NCBI GenBank assembly: GCA_009760855.2
Contig: WPIO01000044.1
Span: 3,152,893 to 3,216,892 of the forward strand
DNA: 64,000 nt
Direction: 5' to 3'
Origin: Cristatella mucedo
Lineage: Eukaryota > Bryozoa > Phylactolaemata > Cristatellidae
Below the pieces are notes generated by a model, which searched no databases, had not been told where the DNA came from, and saw nothing but the letters and a program-made list of their open reading frames with translations. Numbering within the stretch: position 1 is the stretch's first letter; every line of letters starts with the position of its first letter. Position numbers and translations under genes: made by a program. This document shows positions 35,601 through 47,665 of this stretch, piece after piece.

Positions 35601-37336
35601 CGGACAGAAGTGGCTTTTTTGAGTTCCGAGCAAACATACCTTAATCATCTCGCCTACTCGCATCTGTACTAACCAGCTTCACAGTAGCAGCCTGCAGGTT
35701 ATGAGCATTAAACGTCGCAGGGGTAAAACGATGCCGCAGAGCTTCACTCTGTATCAGTCTGTCCTAGCAGGCATAGTGAAAGGTGGGCTGCTAGTACTCT
35801 GCATTATCCATAATACCGATCGTAGCCATCTTCTCCAGGTTGTACCTCACCAATGTGTCATCAATTTGCAATTGTATAGCAATTGCCATGTTGCTTAGTG
35901 CCATTTGGCAAAAAGCCCAAATTTAGCCTTTCGTAAAGGCAGTCAACAAGATGATATTAGGAATGCCGATTGGCAATAGCATGAGGTTAGAAAATGGGCA
36001 TAGCCGGGTGCATTTGTTCTTTGTGCTCCAGTCTAATGGTTCACGGTCGAATGCCTACTATTCTTCATAAACAAGGGGTTGCTCTAGTGAATATACATTG
36101 CACCAGTGGCATTCTAATCAGCTGCATTACATCAGTTGCTAGAGATTACTAGTGGTTTCCGGTCTTGACTAATGACCAGATGTGCCACTTCCTATGGCTT
36201 AGGTCTCACAAAAAGAGGCACTTTAGGTGATCACTCTTCTCTCTTAGTGGAAAGAGCCCCAGGTTTGCAGAATACAGGCCAAATATCAAGAGAGAACAAG
36301 GACTTACTTCCGTGGTACTGGCAAGATCAACTGTTGTCGTGCTCTGTCATCACCTGTATACATGCATGTGCAGGAGCTACTTATATGACTCTGTAGCTAT
36401 ATTTCGAGGTGCTAGTTCAGCAAGCCTGATCAGTCAACTGGGTTCTAAGAGTGCTGGCAACGTTGCTTATGCATGTGTTTTGTGCAAAAGACATGCAATC
36501 ATGCACACAAAATCTGCAAACCTCTCAGTTCTCAGTGTTCGGGCTGGCCAAAGCACAAATCGAAGCACTAGCGCACATGGGAACACTGGCGAACTGAGAT
36601 CCACGAGCATCCTCTTGGGCGGCTATAGTAGTCTCACTTACAGACTTGTTTCAAAAAAGGCTAAAATCTGACCATTTTAGCCAGCAGATTCACCATATTA
36701 AAAGGCGATGATATCATTCTGAGTTTCTAAACATTTATAGCATCAACCTGCAAAATATGCTGCCACAAAGAATGTGTCATGTGCACGTCTTGTGTGTTGT
36801 AACTAGGAGTCGACATCGGAAGCAAACACTTTTGCCAATCCTATATTTTTCGACTACTAACTCTTAAGGCTAAATGTCTTGTCGAAGGAGTTCAATTATT
36901 ATAAGACAATAGATTAAACCTGTATGGGTTTTTCTTATCAATCCATTCGCCTGGATCACACTTGCAGAAGTCGAGTCGACAGACTCATACAACGAGAATG
37001 TGCAATGCACAAGCAAATAAGGAAACAGCACCGAGTTTGCTAACATTTAAGCATACAAGCAAAAACAACACCCGAGATCAAGCGGCTATGCCACTGAGAT
37101 ATATGCTGCAAACAGTTTGATATGATGATTGTGATATTTCCTACTAGAATGTGCCTAAATGATTTCCCGGAATTAATTCCTTACTGTCTCATAAAGTTCG
37201 ACTAAAATGAGAGAAGCTTCGTTGCCATCACATGTCCATACTTTTCACAAGTACATGTATATCAACAGGTATGTGTGTGTTGGTGATAGGAGCACATAAG
37301 CAGGCAAATGAATATGTGCGAATACATGAAGCATGC
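32661..37336. other. PUSL1-like intron 2 (most), unassigned
   Basis: No recognised interspersed repeat. Contents: a tandem duplication at 35232-35341; a plus-strand 60-codon and minus-strand 112-codon frames near 33617-34096 without motifs; AT-rich unique sequence elsewhere. An AT-rich intron is the simplest reading. Confidence 0.5.
35232..35341. repeat. 54-base unit present twice in tandem
   Basis: The word TTGCAATAGGTACTGCAACA occurs at 35241 and again at 35295, and the surrounding 54 bases are near-identical with a few substitutions. The minus-strand frame carries the duplication as LLQNVAVPIAISP / LIQNVAVPIAMSP, but I see no gene. Confidence 0.85.
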
Positions 37337-37339
37337 TCG

Positions 37340-37391
37340 CACACATACACACTCGCACACAGACACACACAGACACACACAAACACACATA

Positions 37392-37467
<76 letters not shown>

Positions 37468-37490
37468 AATAAGCACATGCTCACATACAC
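37340..37490. repeat. Impure (AC)n microsatellite
   Basis: AC-rich run with AGAC, AAAC and ATAC interruptions. Cys/Val-rich and Thr/His-rich frames across it are artefacts. Confidence 0.93.
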
Positions 37491-37636
37491 ACACAAATAA
37501 GCCATTTTTTGCATACGTTTTGCTTAGCATCCTAGTTCCAAGAGCAGTGACTGTAAGGCTGGACACCAGCTATTGCATAGAAAAGCAGGCATCTACTAGC
37601 AGCCGTGGACTAACAAGACGAACTGACGATCCTCAC

Positions 37637-37685
37637 CTCAAGACAGCCTTGGACCGTACGCACATCAGTTTGCTTCTGGGAACCT
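37637..37685 (-). CDS. PUSL1: tRNA pseudouridine synthase (TruA family, PUSL1-like), exon 2 of 7 (49 bases)
   Basis: Completes codon 16 and encodes residues 17-32: GSQKQTDVRTVQGCLE. Acceptor GCTGTTCACTGCAG precedes 37685; donor GTGAGG follows 37637. It was found by requiring an exon that enters in phase 2 and leaves in phase 0. The 'V-x-T-V-Q-x-x-L-E' pattern is the conserved helix start of TruA enzymes, just after the first strand and before the catalytic loop. With it the seven exons total 1044 bases, an exact multiple of three. Confidence 0.88.
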
Positions 37686-38092
37686 CTGCAGTGAACAGCA
37701 CGACACAGCTGAATCTATTAGTTGGCCTTCTTTACTTGCCATTGCTGCAGCACACAAGCCAACCAACAGCAGCCCAGTCGAGCTGCCCTAGCCAGGTCTA
37801 CTACTTAACGAGCCTAATAACAGAGCCCAATAGCACACATAGTCCAATGGCATGCAGAGCCTCGACAGCTTTATAGTGATAACAAACACTGCAAGCAGCC
37901 GGTCCTACTAGTGAAAGCGATCACCAATGAGAAAGCACAGGCCAACAACCGACCATATGCAGCCACAGCTAACCACTCAGATCGATGCAAATAAGGACTT
38001 CGTTTCTAACGAACAGATATTTTAGTGTTGTAAGCTTGAGCTTGTAAGATGGGGAGCATGGCTGACATTGGCCATGAATGCTGGCAAGTGAA

Positions 38093-38275
38093 TAATAATA
38101 ATAATAATGCACTTGATAAAGCGCCCTCAGAGAACTTAATCTCTTTCTAGGCGCTTTACATTTGCTGCAAAGGGAAATGCAATTGAATGGTAAGTAAAAT
38201 CATGCTTTAAAAACAAACAAAATTAATAATATGGTTAGGGGTGACATGCACAGGGTCAGCATGCAAGGTTATGGC
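38093..38275 (-). mobile_element. LINE family A solo 3' tail, minus strand
   Basis: (AAT)n, then GCACTTGATAAAGCGCCCTC, CTCTTTCTAGGCGCTTTACA and the 3' UTR through GTCAGCATGCAAGG. The hairpin arms are intact. It lies in PUSL1-like intron 1. Confidence 0.88.
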
Positions 38276-38413
38276 TGAATTTTATGATCCACCCCTGACC
38301 ATGGTGTTAATTAATGTAATGAACCACCACTGATTCAGAAATGGGACAGACCACCGGCATAAAGGTGCTGGAAAGTACCTACAGACTTTCTCTGGTGTGA
38401 TCTTCTAAAAATA

Positions 38414-38540
38414 ATATAATAATAATGCACTTGATAAAGCGCCCTCGGAGAACTCAATCTCTTTCTATGCGCTTTACATTTGCTGCAAAAGGAAACGCAA
38501 TTGAATGGTGAGTAATAGCATTCTTGATAATGAATGAACC
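38414..38540 (-). mobile_element. LINE family A solo 3' tail, minus strand
   Basis: A second, shorter tail about 140 bases downstream of the previous one, with GCACTTGATAAAGCGCCCTC and TTTCTATGCGCTTTACATTT. It is followed at once by (AC)n. Confidence 0.85.
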
Positions 38541-38547
38541 ACGTGAT

Positions 38548-38654
<107 letters not shown>

Positions 38655-38659
38655 TCGAG

Positions 38660-39404
38660 AACTGCAACATGCATCCACCCAACTGACGCTCTAGGGCGCA
38701 ATAGTAGCACACGTTTTGGATGCTGACATCCCAGGTGGTGGGTTAAGTGCTCCCATGAATATCCCAAAGCTTGCAGAGAGACTTTTTACGGTCAAATGGT
38801 AGAACTATTCGGAGTCGACTTCTTGCTTGTCTAGCACTCAACAAATAGCACGATGAGTGAACTCTGTAATGTTCTAGACAAAGCTCCTATTTATATGTAT
38901 TTAGCATGTTATAGCCACCACTATAGCAGAACCAAATTAGGAAGCTACAGTCTTTGGTGTGTTTGCTAGATGCTTGGCTAACAGATTTACAGGATTACAG
39001 CAACAATCTGGTCTGAGAAATTGCTACAGCAGCCTGGAGAAGTTCTACATGACTCTCTAGGGAGGGGCAAGGGGGACAAAGAACAGAAGACACGTTTCAG
39101 AAGGTTCCAGGTTTCCGAAAAATCTGGAAGGTTCCAAATGCAGAAATATATGTAGGTTTCTATGAGCTTCCCAAAAAATTGAGTTCAAGTATGGTAATTC
39201 AAGTATTATAATTTCAAGTATATTCAAGCATAACAAAAAGAAATGCACCGAATTAGGAAAGCAATTTTAAAGAAGTGCAAAGCAAGACGAATCGCCAAAA
39301 GAAATTGACAGCCACTGACTGGCAAAGCACTAGTGAGTGAAACAGTTACAATGCACGATTTCATTACAAACAAGAACATAAAGTACGACTAGCATGAACA
39401 AAGC
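38660..39404. other. Unassigned stretch (PUSL1-like intron 1)
   Basis: A short internal repetition GAAGGTTCCAGGTTTCCGAA / GGAAGGTTCCAAATGC lies near 39100-39140. Nothing else was recognised. Confidence 0.4.
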
Positions 39405-39904
39405 ATATATGCTGTAAGGAAGAGGTAGGATTTTAGTTTCGACTTAAATGTCATTGAGTAAAATAATTTCGCTATGTCAGCCACTAGTGAGTTAAAGGCT
39501 TTACGAGCACATGAACTAAAGGTCCGGTCTCTGAAGGATTTTCGGTTGTTTCGAGGTACAACCTAAACAACTTGAGTCAGGGGAGTGGTGGCACAATGGG
39601 AACCCTGAAGAAGTAGGAAGTTCAGATAGGTAAGTCGGAGCCAGAGAATGAAGGCATCTAAAAGTGAGTGATAAGAACCTGAAGTCGATGCACTGCTTGA
39701 TAGGTGGCCATTGCAGGTCAGACAGAAGTGGTGGAATGCAGCAGTTGTAACATTCACGATAAACATCCCTAGCAACCGAGTGCTATGCCATCAGTCAGCA
39801 TCTTATAACACAGGGAGGAAGACCTCCAATGAAAGAGTTTGAGAAGTCGAAACTGGAAGTCAAAGGCACAAACTGACCCGGCTTCGGTATCCTTATAAAT
39901 TCAA

Positions 39905-40072
39905 TTTAAGGTCGGCTGATTCAGCAGCCTCATGTAAATAGTGGCAGAAGAGCCTTGGCAGCTATTGCCACGCTTACCATGGGCAATGGGGATTACCATC
40001 AGCAGGACTCAAACCCACCACCTGGTGGATCGTGCAGTGGAACCACGTTACCCCAGGGCTATCTAAACAAGC
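39905..40072 (-). mobile_element. SINE-3 copy (tRNA-derived), nested
   Basis: On the minus strand: A-box-like TAGCCCTGGGGTAACGTGG (from 40063), B box GGTGGGTTTGAGTCC (from 40022) and a 3' end GAGGCTGCTGAATCAGCCGA (near 39930). Confidence 0.7.
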
Positions 40073-40234
40073 GCAACATTTGCAACTTGAGATGAAAGTA
40101 AGCAAACTTGACTGTGGACCTGAAGTGATCACCCAGTAAAAGTTCGATGCCCAGATTATGTACAAAGGCTATAGAAGAGATGCTGGTTAGACCATTACGA
40201 GTGAGGCTTTTGTGTTTCTGATTGACACTAGACT

Positions 40235-40358
40235 AGATATGAACATAACCAATCAACTGGTGTGCATCTTTTCCAGCAGATGTAAACTGTCTACAAGGAA
40301 GAGATTTAGTTTCCCTTAAGGAGGGCACCATAACAGTATATTATCATTATTATTATTA
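40235..40358 (+). mobile_element. LINE tail, plus strand, nested in minus-strand copy
   Basis: TCCAGCAGATGTAAACTGTC, AGGAAGAGATTTAGTTTCCC and TTATCATTATTATTATTAA. Confidence 0.7.
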
Positions 40359-41400
40359 ATAGGCTGGTCTTCATTCAATTTAAGAATGTTAGATGTCATC
40401 CAAATGCAAGTGTCAGCAACGAAAGCTACAGGAAAGTTGAGGAAGTGTGTAACAATAAATGGGCACGAACGATTGCCAAGCATAGGACTGAGGTTAGCAC
40501 TGAGTGTTATCTGCATACAAATGAAGGCCATGATTGTGCTTGGCGATGACATCGGCAAGCGAATGAGTAATGATTATGAGAAGAATTTAATTCTCGAACA
40601 GTATGCAGGGGACTTCAGAGGTTCACTGGATTACTGGTGGCCACTAAAATCTATACCTTGAAATCTCCCACCAAGACATCATCCAAACCACTGCAGTGTT
40701 ATGCTAGTACTATCCAGGTGAGACTACAGGTGCTGAAAAAGGAATGCAGCGATCAATAATGTCAAAGGCTATCAAGAAATGTAGTTGAACTATTTAGACT
40801 CTATCACCAAGTCCTTACTCCTGAGAAGCTTGCTATGCATGCACAGTAGGGCTGTCTCTGTGAAGTTATTAGCCCCATACATGTTTAGAATTTACTTGCT
40901 TGGTTTGATATTTTAATGCCAGCATTTAGCTTCTCTGCCACTATTTGCTTGGGTCCTCTTTGATAGGAACAAACGAAGAGAGACTGGATGGAAGTTATTT
41001 AAGTTATCCTGGTCTGGTGTTGACTTGTTAACGAGTGGCTTGGCTGTTGAGTGGCCCGACAACAGCCTTCGGGAGAGGTGCAGGGACAGAACTTAAGGCA
41101 ATAGGTATAACAGTAACTTCTTATAATATATATAATGGAAAGCAACAAAGGGGCCGGTGAAATGAATTTTTAGGATTGAAAGACGTATCTAGCAGCAGCC
41201 TTATTTAAAACCAAAGGGTTTAGGCTTACTGGCATTATTTGGTAGTCAAACCAATCCCGAGTTACAGAAGTCCAGCTGAGAAAGAGCCACATAGCTGCTA
41301 AGATCTTTCATTAGCCGGTGCTTTAGGCAGCCCCTAATTTCGAACAGGGGTCGAACATGATGACTGTATGTGGACACAGTCTTGTTAATCAACTTCTAAG

Positions 41401-42039
41401 GGTGAGGTGTCGACCACAAGAGGATACAGGGCCCTCAACGAAGGTCCTTCATTGTGACGTCACAATAGACTAGATCCACCTCAATTAAGGCAGCTGGTAG
41501 CACTTGACCAAGGTGGCTATAACATCCTGTCTCTCTGTTACAAGAGAAAAAGAAGAAGGCAGTCTACAATTCTCTTCTCTACATAAATCCAAAGATAAGT
41601 TAAGCCACATTGCCAGTACACTATGACAGCTGAATTTCTAACAAAACGCCATCTTATTGATTGGCAGAATGAGGCAGAGATGTGCACCAAAAGAAGACAT
41701 CAAATTTAGTTCTCCAGATATACCTAATGAGCTAAATCTCGGCTTTCAGCTTGAGAACTGACCAATGTAACTCAGCAGAAGAGGTGCACATGTGCTGCTG
41801 AATAACTGGCAGCCGAAACAGAGCTGTCTAGAATTTAACCACGGGGCGCGATAAGAAAAACACAACAAAGTTATCGACAGTACGGATGACTTTTTCAGCC
41901 TGTGGTGATATGCCTGCAAAGTCAATGGAAACTACAAGCAAAATAATAAAGCGAGATAAGCATCGGACATCTCTGAGATTAAACCTACAATAGGCTGAAT
42001 CGGATAATACTACTACAAAAATAACAGTAAAAATTTGCA
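41401..42039. other. Unassigned stretch
   Basis: A 90-codon minus frame (42100-41828) was checked as a PUSL1-like exon and fails by an in-frame stop. No other signal was seen. Confidence 0.4.
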
Positions 42040-42260
42040 TATCACTCGATGAGAACTCAATCTCTATTTGGACACTTTCAATAAGCTGGAAAAGAAGCAT
42101 GTCATTTGACTAAGTATTTAACCTAACATCTCAAGACAGTATAAGACGAAAACATTCAAGTAGAAGCTGAAAGTAATATGCATCTTGGAACATGACCGGC
42201 CAGTGCAGATCTCAGCAAATGCTTGTGAGTGCAACACATCTGCCTTGTCAGTCTAAAAAT
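42040..42260 (-). mobile_element. Decayed LINE 3' fragments
   Basis: ATCACTCGATGAGAACTCAA, CTCTATTTGGACACTTTC and, near 42180-42250, bases of the C-terminal region. Confidence 0.5.
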
Positions 42261-42264
42261 AAAA

Positions 42265-42424
42265 TAAAAATTTAATTCATGTGTATAGCACCTCAAGATA
42301 ACTTAATCTTTATTCAGGCGCTTCGCATATGCCACGGGGCTCGAGCCCACGACCTCGGTCATCAAAGTCGGTCACCTTGACCCTAGTCAAGGCGTGCACC
42401 TAATCACTGGGCCAAACCAGCCCT
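42265..42424 (-). mobile_element. SINE-1 copy, near full length, minus strand
   Basis: On the minus strand: head GGGCTGGTTTGGCCCAGTGA TTAGG with an A box, B box TGGGCTCGAGCCCCG, then GCGCCTGAATAAAGATTAAG and TTATCTTGAGGTGCTATAC as LINE-like 3' end, and an A/T-rich tail. It is the clearest SINE-1 head in the window. Confidence 0.88.
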
Positions 42425-42462
42425 GCCTCTATCGATGAGTAAGGCCAGCCATGCGACTCACG

Positions 42463-42545
42463 GCGGTGATAGCCGTCAAGGCTCTTCAGTCGCTGTACAA
42501 AAGAGGCTTTTAAATCAGCTAGTGTTTATCTATTTTATTTACTTA
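42463..42545 (+). mobile_element. SINE-2, 3' part only
   Basis: GGCGGTGATAGCCGTCAAGG, GGCTTTTAAATCAGCTAGTG and TTTATCTATTTTATTTAC match the end of the copy at 29518-29700. Confidence 0.8.
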
Positions 42546-42792
42546 TCAAATGCATGCAAGCCCAAATTTAGTATCGCATAGAATCAATTTAAAAGCCCAC
42601 CCATCGTGGGTAAAAATCATCACGCACGGATAGACACGGGTAGCTTAGCCAGGTCACTATTCCCCTCACATTTGCTGAATGATTGTCCCACCAGAAAACA
42701 CTTCTCACACCAAGGCAGAAAATTTAATTAATTACTCGGCAGCGCAGGTGTCACTGTAAGACGCTCGTGCGTTAAACCAAGAGCTGATGAAG

Positions 42793-42897
42793 CAAGGAAG
42801 AAAGGAATGAAAGGAAGGAGGAAGGAAAGGAATGAGAAAGGAAAGGAAGGAGAAAGGAAAGGAAGGAGAAGGAACGGAAGGAGAAGGAAGGAAAGAA
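42793..42897. repeat. Purine-rich (GGAAG/GAAAG)n tract
   Basis: About 105 bases almost purely A/G built from GGAAGG, GAAAGG and GGAGAAGG words. Frames across it are composition artefacts. Confidence 0.9.
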
Positions 42898-43223
42898 TGC
42901 CAGCTCTGCCGGCTGAGGGTACCACTTCCGCGACCACAGAAAATACCCTCCCTGGCCACTACACTAATGACTGCTCTGCCTCAAGATCCGCAGCTGCTAA
43001 AAGCAGTATGACCAAGTGCTCAAGCTCATTGGACGAGCCTCGCTTGCGGCATAGAACTCTGGGTTAGCCTATCCAGGCTAGTATGCGGCCAAAATTCTTC
43101 CGAGCTCTCACACAAGCAGAAAGCCAGACACGTATCTCGATGCCGAAATGTGAGCTGTTCATTCTGATTGCGTTTAAATTGAACGCGTGATCTACTCCGA
43201 GGCGATAAACGTGAAGAGCTTAC

Positions 43224-43270
43224 CTGAAAAACTGGCCCATGTAGGAGTAGTAAACTAAATACCGCGCCAT
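43224..43270 (-). CDS. PUSL1: tRNA pseudouridine synthase (TruA family, PUSL1-like), exon 1 of 7 with start codon
   Basis: This gene makes pseudouridine in RNA; TruA enzymes modify the tRNA anticodon stem-loop, and the animal paralogue PUSL1 is thought to act in mitochondria. The exon encodes MARYLVYYSYMGQFF plus two bases of codon 16, matching the first strand of the family (R-Y-L-x-Y-x-x-Y-x-G). The ATG sits in a strong context (GCTGCCATGG); donor GTAAGC follows 43224. Joining 43270-43224, 37685-37637, 32660-32545, 20954-20871, 16815-16588, 15588-15345 and 13888-13613 gives 1044 bases, 347 codons plus stop, with no internal stop. That is close to my recollection of animal PUSL1, about 300 residues. 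Introns are 5.5, 5.0, 11.6, 4.1, 1.0 and 1.5 kb. No long targeting peptide is visible. The closest alternative is a bacterial-type TruA relative other than PUSL1. Confidence 0.87.
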
Positions 43271-43379
43271 GGCAGCAGCAAGGTGGAGGTCATTAATTTC
43301 GCCGAGTTATCTTCCTATTACGCGGATATACGGAATCGTGGACGCACCGCAAACAGATGTAAATAAGAAAAATAAGTAA

Positions 43380-43470
43380 TTCATTCATGTAATTCCCTAA
43401 AAAATGTAATCTCTATTCAGACGCTTTACATATTCTGGCGCTTCAGATATGCCACAGGGCTTGAGTTGGC
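43380..43470 (-). mobile_element. SINE-1 3' part, minus strand
   Basis: AATTCATTCATGTAATTCCC, TCTCTATTCAGACGCTTTAC and a second near-copy of the CGCTTCAGATATGCCACAGG part. It starts about 110 bases upstream of the PUSL1-like start codon. Confidence 0.7.
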
Positions 43471-43927
43471 ATCTGTTCCATTATTACTACGCGAACGAAG
43501 CTAGGTCGGCGATTGCACAGTGCATCGTTGCACACCTACATAGGCTGACTTTTTCGAGGGATAGCCTCGAGGCGGGTTCCAGCCGATCACCAGTTGCCGA
43601 ACCTTGTTGCGGCATTAGCTGTCCGCACGCCTGTTCGTGGACATGGGTAAGAGCTAAAGGGGCTGAAGCCCACGGGTCTGGCTGGAGCGCGGCAGGCTCC
43701 AGAACTACTGTGGAAGCCAAGAACGAGAAATTCCCTTTTGCCACCTCCCCTCCCTCCTATCCTTCGGTAGAGCCTTCTCAGTAGTAGGCGGCAGTCTAAA
43801 GAGACTCGCGAGGCTTGCCTTCAGCGCGAGGTTCGAGCTCTGCCGCAATGGGGGACTACAATTAAATAGGAGGGCTAAAACGCCTTGCAGGCGCCTTCAG
43901 CTAGCAACTCCAGGTTATTCTCCGATT
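43471..43927. other. GC-rich stretch upstream of PUSL1-like gene
   Basis: Richer in CpG than its surroundings. Overlapping frames of 111 (plus) and 85 (minus) codons lack motifs. It may include promoter sequence for the minus-strand gene, but I see no defined element. Confidence 0.3.
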
Positions 43928-44062
43928 TGGCTCAGTCGTCAAGGTGCTCACCCGAACAAGTTCGAGGTGAATGTATTTGAATACCGAAGTCGCGGGCTGG
44001 AGCCCCGCTGCATATGTGGATCGCCTGCATTGAGATTAATTTCTCCTAAGGCGCTCTACAAA
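43928..44062 (+). mobile_element. SINE-1 copy, plus strand
   Basis: TTTGGCTCAGTCGTCAAGGT (A box region), GTCGCGGGCTGGAGCCCCG (B box region) and CGCCTGCATTGAGATTAATT with TCTCCTAAGGCGCTCTAC. Confidence 0.82.
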
Positions 44063-45489
44063 TTAACTGTATTTTTTAATTTTTTAAAGAAGAAAATTTT
44101 CATGGCGAATGAACTAAAAGTATGGGCCCGGAGCTTGCATCTTTGACCGGTAGCCTCTCGATCAGCCGCTTGGAGGACCCAGACAAATGCCATGAAGGGA
44201 CTTTCGGCTCAGTCTTAAGCATTCTAGTTCGGAGTCGGTCTTGAGAGTGTGAGTCAAAGGCTTCTAGAATTTTTCCGACCAAGGATACACAATTTGTATT
44301 CGTGAATCAGCCCTGTGAGATGCTAAGTAGCGACTCACGTACACTAAGCGTAGAAAGTCGCTAGGGTCAGTTGTCGTTCCTAGTTGCTCCAGCAAGGGAC
44401 CCATAGTGAGGCCAGATGAGCTAATTGTGAGTCCTTATCTCCTATCCGAAAGTCCCAAGGTTATCGGGCTTAGAGTGACGCTACAGGCTTGACGGATATT
44501 TTCCGATACCGCAAAACAGGGTCATTGCGCATTTTATGCACCCGATAAGAAAACCAACGAAATGGCACGCACGCTTAGTAAGATATTGCTAGCGCGTGCA
44601 AACCAAATGCTATGGTGGAATTAAGTTGGCCCACAGTCTACAAAACACTGAAATATCTTAGGATAGACCCTAATCCCTAGGGTGCCTGGATTTTTCGGGC
44701 AAGGGCTGTATTTGCTGTAAGTAACATGTGGGTTTCTAGTTTACCGAACTTCCCTCGCCCCTTTAAGATACTTTTCGCGAGGGATGGAACTATTTTGTTC
44801 TTTAGATGGGGCTAAAAGGCAGCTAGAGCGGCGCGCCCATTTAGCATCGGTTTCAAGATGGGTTATGCTTTATGAATTGGCGATCACACTTTAGAGCTGC
44901 TACAGACGTGATTCTTGTCAGGCAGAGTTAAAAAGAGGCCTGCTGAGTTCGAATCAGTATGCACAGGGTGGTCAAGTAGAGTAATGCAATCAGTGGCTGA
45001 TTTAAATGCCTTATTTACGTAGCAATAGATCGTTTTCAAGGCTTTCAACCCGCTAGCAGTGGGAATTAAAAATTGACTGCTGACTCAAAATCGAAACTCT
45101 TTAGTTAATTGCGAGCGCCTCACCGGTGGGCTAAAAATTAGCCCAGCAACACTTTGGATGCCATTGCCTCTCCAGATCTACGTGATTTTCCTAAGGCATT
45201 CAAATCAGCCACCATTATATAAGCACTAATGCAGAATGATCCAGGATTTGAGTAATGACTGTCTTCCCGTTGTCAAAGTATTTAGAAAACTTTGTCAAAA
45301 CTTGGAAACACATATCACACGATCCATTGTAAAAACGTCTTTACATTCTAATCCCATCTTTACATTGCAAAGGCAGTTTTTCTGAGTGATTGACGCACTG
45401 AAATGCGAAGTCAAGGCTTGGGCCCGGTCCGCTACTTTTTGATGTCGAAGAACTTAAACTAGGTCAAGTCCCTCATTTCGCAATCCGTC
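44063..45489. other. Intergenic stretch, mostly unassigned
   Basis: Unrecognised to about 45240. 45240-45400 reads on the plus strand like a very decayed RT start (NDCLPVVKVFRKLCQNLETH), possibly an old LINE. Confidence 0.35.
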
Positions 45490-46245
45490 TGGAAAGGCCT
45501 CTTGATTTCTGTCAGGTACATAACAAATTAAGCGATACCTTAGCTCGAGTCACCTTGCTTACTGGCCTACCAGCATGTGTGATCAGGCGATTGCAGCTGG
45601 TGCAAAACTCGGCAGCTAGACTTGTATGCCGTGAGCGTCGCAGTTGCCACATTACTCCACTTCTCGCCGACCTGCACTGGCTACCAGTCAAGCAACGGAT
45701 TGACTTCAAGGTTTTGTCGCTCACTTTTAGGTACCTTCATTCTATGGCTCCAGCCTATCTGTCAGATATACAACCCCATCAGGCCAAGCATCATACCACC
45801 CGCTTTTCGGAATCCAACAGTCTACAAATACCTCGTACAAACCCTAAATCCTTTGGAGACCGTGCATTTAGTTCATATGCTCCCAAAGCCTGGAACTCCC
45901 TCCCGACCTGCGTCAGAACATCCCCTGACCTGACCACATTTAAAAGGAACCTAAAAAAACACCTATTTAGGGCAGCATTTAGTGGGTCCCTGTGACTCGT
46001 CCTTGATGTGCTTATGCATGCTGACACTGTGCATGCTGCCACTAACCACATTTGCATGCTGACCCTGTGCATGTCACCCCTAACCATGTTATTCATTTCG
46101 TTTGTTTTTTCAAGCATGATTTTACTTACCATTCAATTGCATTTCACTTTACAGCAAATGTAAAGCGCCTAGAGAGAGATTAAGTTCTCTGAGGGCGCTT
46201 TATCAAGTGAATTATTATTATTATTATTATTACTCCTCGCTACAA
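45490..46245 (+). mobile_element. LINE family A 3' part with intact C-terminal frame
   Basis: Plus-strand open frame 45555-45995 (146 codons): PACVIRRLQLVQNSAARLVC, HITPLLADLHWLPVKQRIDF, LRSLTFRYLHSMAPAYL-type segment and KSFGDRAFSSYAPKAWNSLP, ending LFRAAFSGSL. The complete 3' UTR, hairpin (about 46160-46203) and (ATT)n to 46233 follow. It is among the least decayed family A ends, yet has no RT domain. It lies between the two minus-strand genes. Confidence 0.9.
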
Positions 46246-47284
46246 TCTAGGACAACAATATACCCCAAAGGAGAACTCGATGATGGCATTATAGCAGGTA
46301 TTGACAGGAAAGAGGCGAAGTAGACTTAACTGCATTGACAAGGAGTATAATGCTAGTAAGAAGCCACATGGCAGTACTACTTTTTCGACAGATTTAAGTT
46401 GTTCAAGTACAGCTACTTACTCGGCAACTGCCGATGCACCAGTGTCCCAACATACGAGCTAGGAAAATGCAAATATTTGCGATACAAGTAACAACATGCA
46501 GCTGTCTTACAAAGCCAGTGCAGCTTCACTTGATCGCTTGCAGTGTCAAATCATGATGCAGTTCAACGTATATCTGCTGCTGCAAAAATTAGCAGCCCCA
46601 ACGCGGAAATGAGTGATATATTTAGATCACTTTCGCCATTAGGCTAGCTAGTATGTAATGTCGCTCTGCATTAGCAGTCTAAGCAAGAGAAGAATTCAGC
46701 CCTGCGGTCCATCTTATTCTGCATTCAACAGTTCGCATGTGAATGCAGGGTCTTACAGCCAACAGGTATTGTCTCTCAGCACCACATTAACAGCGATTGT
46801 CTGAAGTTAACTGAAACTCTGGATTGAGGTAATGGCCGGGTATTGCTCGTCATACTTCAAGAAACTGAATCCTGGAGGATGACCATTTAATACTTTAGAT
46901 CTGTTAGCATGAAGAGCTATTTTTCACACAATTGGAAATACAAAATTTGCGAGTTAATAACTAAATTAGCTCCAAATTTAGTAACTGCGAAAACTAGGCC
47001 AATTCCAAGCAGCCTGCTTGTAATTTGGTCTCAGGCTGTAAAAAGAAATGGTATGACTGCTTCTAATGTTTGGTCATAACTATTACAAGACTATCAGTTT
47101 CTCATATTTTGACGCGGCCCAGCCATTCGAGAAGCTCCTGGACAGCTCGGAAATGTGCTTTGCAGCAACAGTCTTGTGAGAAACGCGTCAGACTAGACCT
47201 GGCCCAGCTGTTTTTGTCATTCTCCCACTGAATTCCTCAAAGTTGGTATTCCAAAATAAAATTAATACTGCCTTCATCAAAATA
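46246..47284. other. Unassigned intergenic stretch
   Basis: AT-rich, no gene or repeat recognised. Confidence 0.4.
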
Positions 47285-47665
47285 GTGTCGGCAATCATGA
47301 CAACCGTGCCTTTAGTTCGTATGTTCCCAAAGCCTGGAACTCATTACGGACTTTCGTCTCGAGCTCTCCCGACTTGTCTACATTTAAAATTAAACTAAAA
47401 CCGCATCTATTTATCACAGCATTTAGTGGGTACCTGTGATTCGTCCTTAATGTGCTTATGTGTGCTGACACTGTGCACGCTGCCACTAACCATTCTTGCA
47501 TGCTGACCCTATGCATGTCACCCCTAATCGTGTTATTCTTGTTATTTATTGAGCATGCTCCCACTAACCATTCGATCGTGCTTCCTTTGCAGCAAATATA
47601 AAGTACCTAGAGATTGAGTTCTCTGGGGGTGATATATCAAGTTCATTATCATTATTATTATTATT
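47285..47665 (+). mobile_element. LINE family A 3' part
   Basis: Begins in the DRAFSSYAPKAWNSL region (AACCGTGCCTTTAGTTCGTA), followed by the 3' UTR and a shortened hairpin region (AAGTACCTAGAGATTGAGTT, CTCTGGGGGTGATAT). The tail is CATTATCATTATTATTATT. Confidence 0.85.

Larger units (their letters stand above)
39405..41400 (-). mobile_element. LINE family A-like decayed copy with SINE and tail insertions
   Basis: 39405-39900 matches the family A C-terminal region on the minus strand (39775-39563 reads FHHFCLTCNGHLS and SLLDAFILWLRLTYL in shifted frames). After SINE-3 at 39905-40072 it resumes at 40076 with bases of the STIKSAY region, is broken again by a plus-strand tail at 40235-40358, and continues through RT coding remnants to about 41100-41400, where it fades. 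Confidence 0.65.

Noticed and set aside
41828..42100. Minus-strand frame as a PUSL1-like exon
   Set aside because: A good acceptor is present, but the required phase meets a stop after six codons.
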